Notes under the pieces: model-generated
Database searches by the model: none
Told to the model about the DNA's origin: nothing
The model's input: only the letters and a program-made list of their open reading frames with translations
Source of the DNA: Halictus rubicundus
Taxonomy: Eukaryota; Arthropoda; Insecta; Hymenoptera; Halictidae
DNA length: 64,000 nucleotides
Assembly: GCF_050948215.1 (NCBI RefSeq)
Contig: NW_027488639.1
Coordinates: 372,001-436,000 of the forward strand
Direction of reading: 5' to 3'
Position numbers and translations under genes: made by a program
In this document: piece by piece, positions 62,938-64,000 of the stretch
How the letters are laid out: each line of letters starts with the position of its first letter
How positions within the stretch are numbered: position 1 is the stretch's first letter

Positions 62938-64000
62938 TTTAGGTAATTGGAAAGGATAGAGTAAAGGATAAGGTAGAAGATAGGATAGGATAGACGATAT
63001 AATAGGACAGAGGATAGGATAGAGGATAGGATAGGATAGAGGATAGGATAGGATAGAGGATAGGATAGGATAGAGGATAGGATAGGATAGTGGATCGGAT
63101 AGAGGATAGGATAGGATAGGGGATAGGATAAGGTAGAGGATAGTATAGGATAGAGGATAGGATAGGATAGAGGATAGGATAGGATAGAGGATAGGATAGG
63201 ATAAAGGATTGGATAGGTTAGAGGATAGGATAGGATAGAGGATAGGATAGGATAGAGGATAGGATAGGATAGAGGATAGGATAGGATAGAGGATAGGATA
63301 GGATAGAGGATCGGATAGAGGATAGGATAGGATAGAGGATAGGATAAGGTAGAGGATAGGATAGGATAGAGGATATAATAGGATAGAGGATAGGATAGAG
63401 GATAGGATAGGATAGAGGATAGGATAGGATAGAGGATAGGATAGGATAGAGGATAGGATAGGATAGAGGATAGGATAGGATAGAGGATAGGATAGGATAT
63501 AGGATAGGATAGGATAGAGGATAGGATAGGATAGAGGATAGGATAGGATAGAGGATATAATAGGATTGAGGAAAGGATAGGATAGAGGATAGGATAGGAT
63601 AGAGGATAGGACAGGACAGAGGATATGATAGGATTGAGGAAAGGATAGGATAGAGGATAGGATAGGATAGAGGATAGGATAGGAAAGAGGATAGGATAGG
63701 ATAGAGGGTAGGATAGGATAGAGGATAGGATAGGATAGAGGATAGGATAGGATAGAGGATAGGATAAGGTAGATGATAGTATAGGATAGAGGATAGGATA
63801 GGACAGAGGATAGGATAGGATAGAGGATAGGATAGAATAAAGGATAGGATAGGATAGAGGATAGGATAGGATAGAGGATAGGATAGGATAGAGGATATCA
63901 TAGGATAGAGGATAGGATAGGATAGAGGATAGGATAGGATAGAGGATAGGATAGGTAATTGGAAAGGATAGAGTATAGGATAAGGTAGAGGATAGGATAG
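62938..64000. repeat. GTTTAGG-headed higher-order unit U4 (cut by window end)
   Basis: Repeats the start of U3 at an offset of 3084 bp (GTTTAGG at 62,938, GGACAGGACAGAGG at 63,609, AAGGTAGATGATAG near 63,766). One difference is GATATCATAGG near 63,896, where U3 has the plain word. It continues past the window. Confidence 0.82.

Larger units (their letters stand above)
795..63580. repeat. ATAATAGGATTGAGGAAAGG cassette family
   Basis: The variant string GATATAATAGGATTGAGG followed by AAAGG recurs across the window, first near 798 and last near 63,555. It usually lies 40-70 bp after the GAATAGAGG...AAAGG or AATGG cassette. Near 41,040 one copy has AGGAAGG for AGGAAAGG, a 1-bp loss that breaks word register. 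Near 42,770 and 43,350 it reads AGGAATGAGG. Two copies close together (near 43,832/43,895, 48,470/48,533 and 49,192/49,260) are separated by GAATGTAGG and mark related segments. Confidence 0.85.
141..63966. repeat. TAATTGG cassette family (three sequence forms)
   Basis: This variant 17-mer (GGATACGTAATTGGATA or GGATAGGTAATTGGATA) recurs throughout. Form A is ACGTAATTGGATAGG followed by GAGG, then AAGGTAGAGG and usually GATAGTATAGG; it is frequent on the left. Form B is AGGTAATTGGATAGG followed by AGAGTATAGG. Form C is AGGTAATTGGAAAGG followed by AGAGTATAGG or AGAGTAAAGG; I first see it near 28,721 and it dominates after about 39.7 kb. The AGAGTAAAGG sub-form occurs near 46,199, 46,354, 47,426, 51,931, 52,307, 52,409, 53,258, 54,746, 55,185, 55,469, 56,973, 58,783, 59,035, 59,860, 61,315 and 62,944. 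The minus strand of each cassette carries CCAATTA. Confidence 0.9.
1..64000. repeat. Satellite/minisatellite array of GGATA and GAGGATA words
   Basis: Every part of the window parses into GGATA and GAGGATA or their point variants. The dominant compound is GGATAGGATAGAGGATA (17 bp); the 12-bp (5+7) and 22-bp (5+5+5+7) compounds are common. The ideal unit has no C on the + strand; C appears only in variants such as GATCGG, ACGTAA, ACGATA and GACAGG. Both window edges lie inside the array, so its full length is unknown. No unique-sequence island, transposon, tRNA or rRNA interrupts it. The scale and nested organisation suggest eukaryotic heterochromatic satellite DNA, but the host lineage and chromosomal position cannot be read from the sequence. 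Confidence 0.97.
38801..64000. repeat. Right domain: more homogeneous 17-mer array without marker blocks
   Basis: No GAGTATACGATATTAAAG block is visible after 38.8 kb. The 17-mer forms longer perfect runs. The cassette that reads GGATATTATAAAGG on the left is mostly GGATAGGATAAAGG here. The TAATTGG cassette is mainly GGTAATTGGAAAGG, and from about 46.2 kb it is often followed by AGAGTAAAGG instead of AGAGTATAGG. The ACGTAATTGG form survives at only about five places (near 45,240, 49,708, 50,366, 58,505 and 62,684). The longest open minus-strand frames lie here because TTA-containing variants, which give minus-strand TAA, are scarce. Confidence 0.86.

Noticed and set aside
1..64000. CRISPR array
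   Set aside because: There are no unique spacers between repeats; all intervening sequence is the same repeat.
1..64000. Telomeric repeat, because GGATA is one base from the arthropod-type GGTTA (TTAGG) repeat
   Set aside because: The array mixes 5- and 7-bp words, has complex higher-order structure and contains no run of TTAGG. The resemblance is a single-base coincidence at this level of evidence.
1..64000. GATA-type (Bkm-like) sex-chromosome satellite
   Set aside because: GATA occurs in every word, but the repeat is a pentamer/heptamer mix, not the GATA or GACA tetranucleotide. Sex linkage cannot be inferred.
1..64000. Triplex-forming mirror repeat (H-DNA) over the whole array
   Set aside because: The + strand is purine-rich but each word contains a T, so there is no long pure polypurine tract.

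Overview
The whole 64 kb window is one tandem-repeat (satellite or minisatellite) array. I find no protein gene, RNA gene, CRISPR array, insertion sequence or unique-sequence island. On the + strand almost everything can be parsed into two words, GGATA (5 bp) and GAGGATA (7 bp). The commonest compound unit is the 17-mer GGATAGGATAGAGGATA (5+5+7). A 12-mer (5+7) and a 22-mer (5+5+5+7) are also common. The ideal 17-mer has 7 G, 7 A, 3 T and no C, so the strands are extremely asymmetric. A non-coding array this long with nested higher-order repeats suggests a eukaryotic chromosome, for example heterochromatin, a pericentromere, a subtelomere or a sex chromosome. The sequence does not identify the lineage.

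Layout. From 1 to about 38.8 kb (left domain) the 17-mer background is punctuated by an AT-rich marker block. It consists of one to four copies of GATGATATTATAGGATA followed by GAGTATACGATATTAAAG. I counted 67 copies by eye, the first core at 1245 and the last at 38,777. From about 38.8 kb to 64 kb (right domain) I see none, the 17-mers are more regular, and other variants dominate, notably GGTAATTGGAAAGG. Both domains carry recurring variant cassettes (TAATTGG; ATAATAGGATTGAGG; GAGTAGG...AAAGG...GATTGG...GATCGG) that serve as landmarks for recognising higher-order copies.

Higher-order structure. The landmarks show segmental duplications of many sizes: modules of 165, 231 and 281 bp repeated at exact length; tandem pairs of about 0.7 kb (two cases) and 955 bp; separated pairs of about 1.0 to 1.7 kb; a nearly identical tandem pair of about 2.77 kb (14.2-19.8 kb) with an older third copy at 21.1-23.6 kb; a unit of about 4.3-5.0 kb present three times (26.6-39.2 kb); and a family of 2.2-4.4 kb units from 53.25 kb to the window end. 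Length differences between copies are mostly whole words (5, 12 or 17 bp or sums of these). This fits unequal exchange or slippage in register.

The long minus-strand open frames come from base composition. With almost no C on the + strand, the minus strand seldom has stop codons except where a variant contains TTA. All three minus frames of the 17-mer encode the same cyclic 17-residue peptide. I therefore annotate no CDS.
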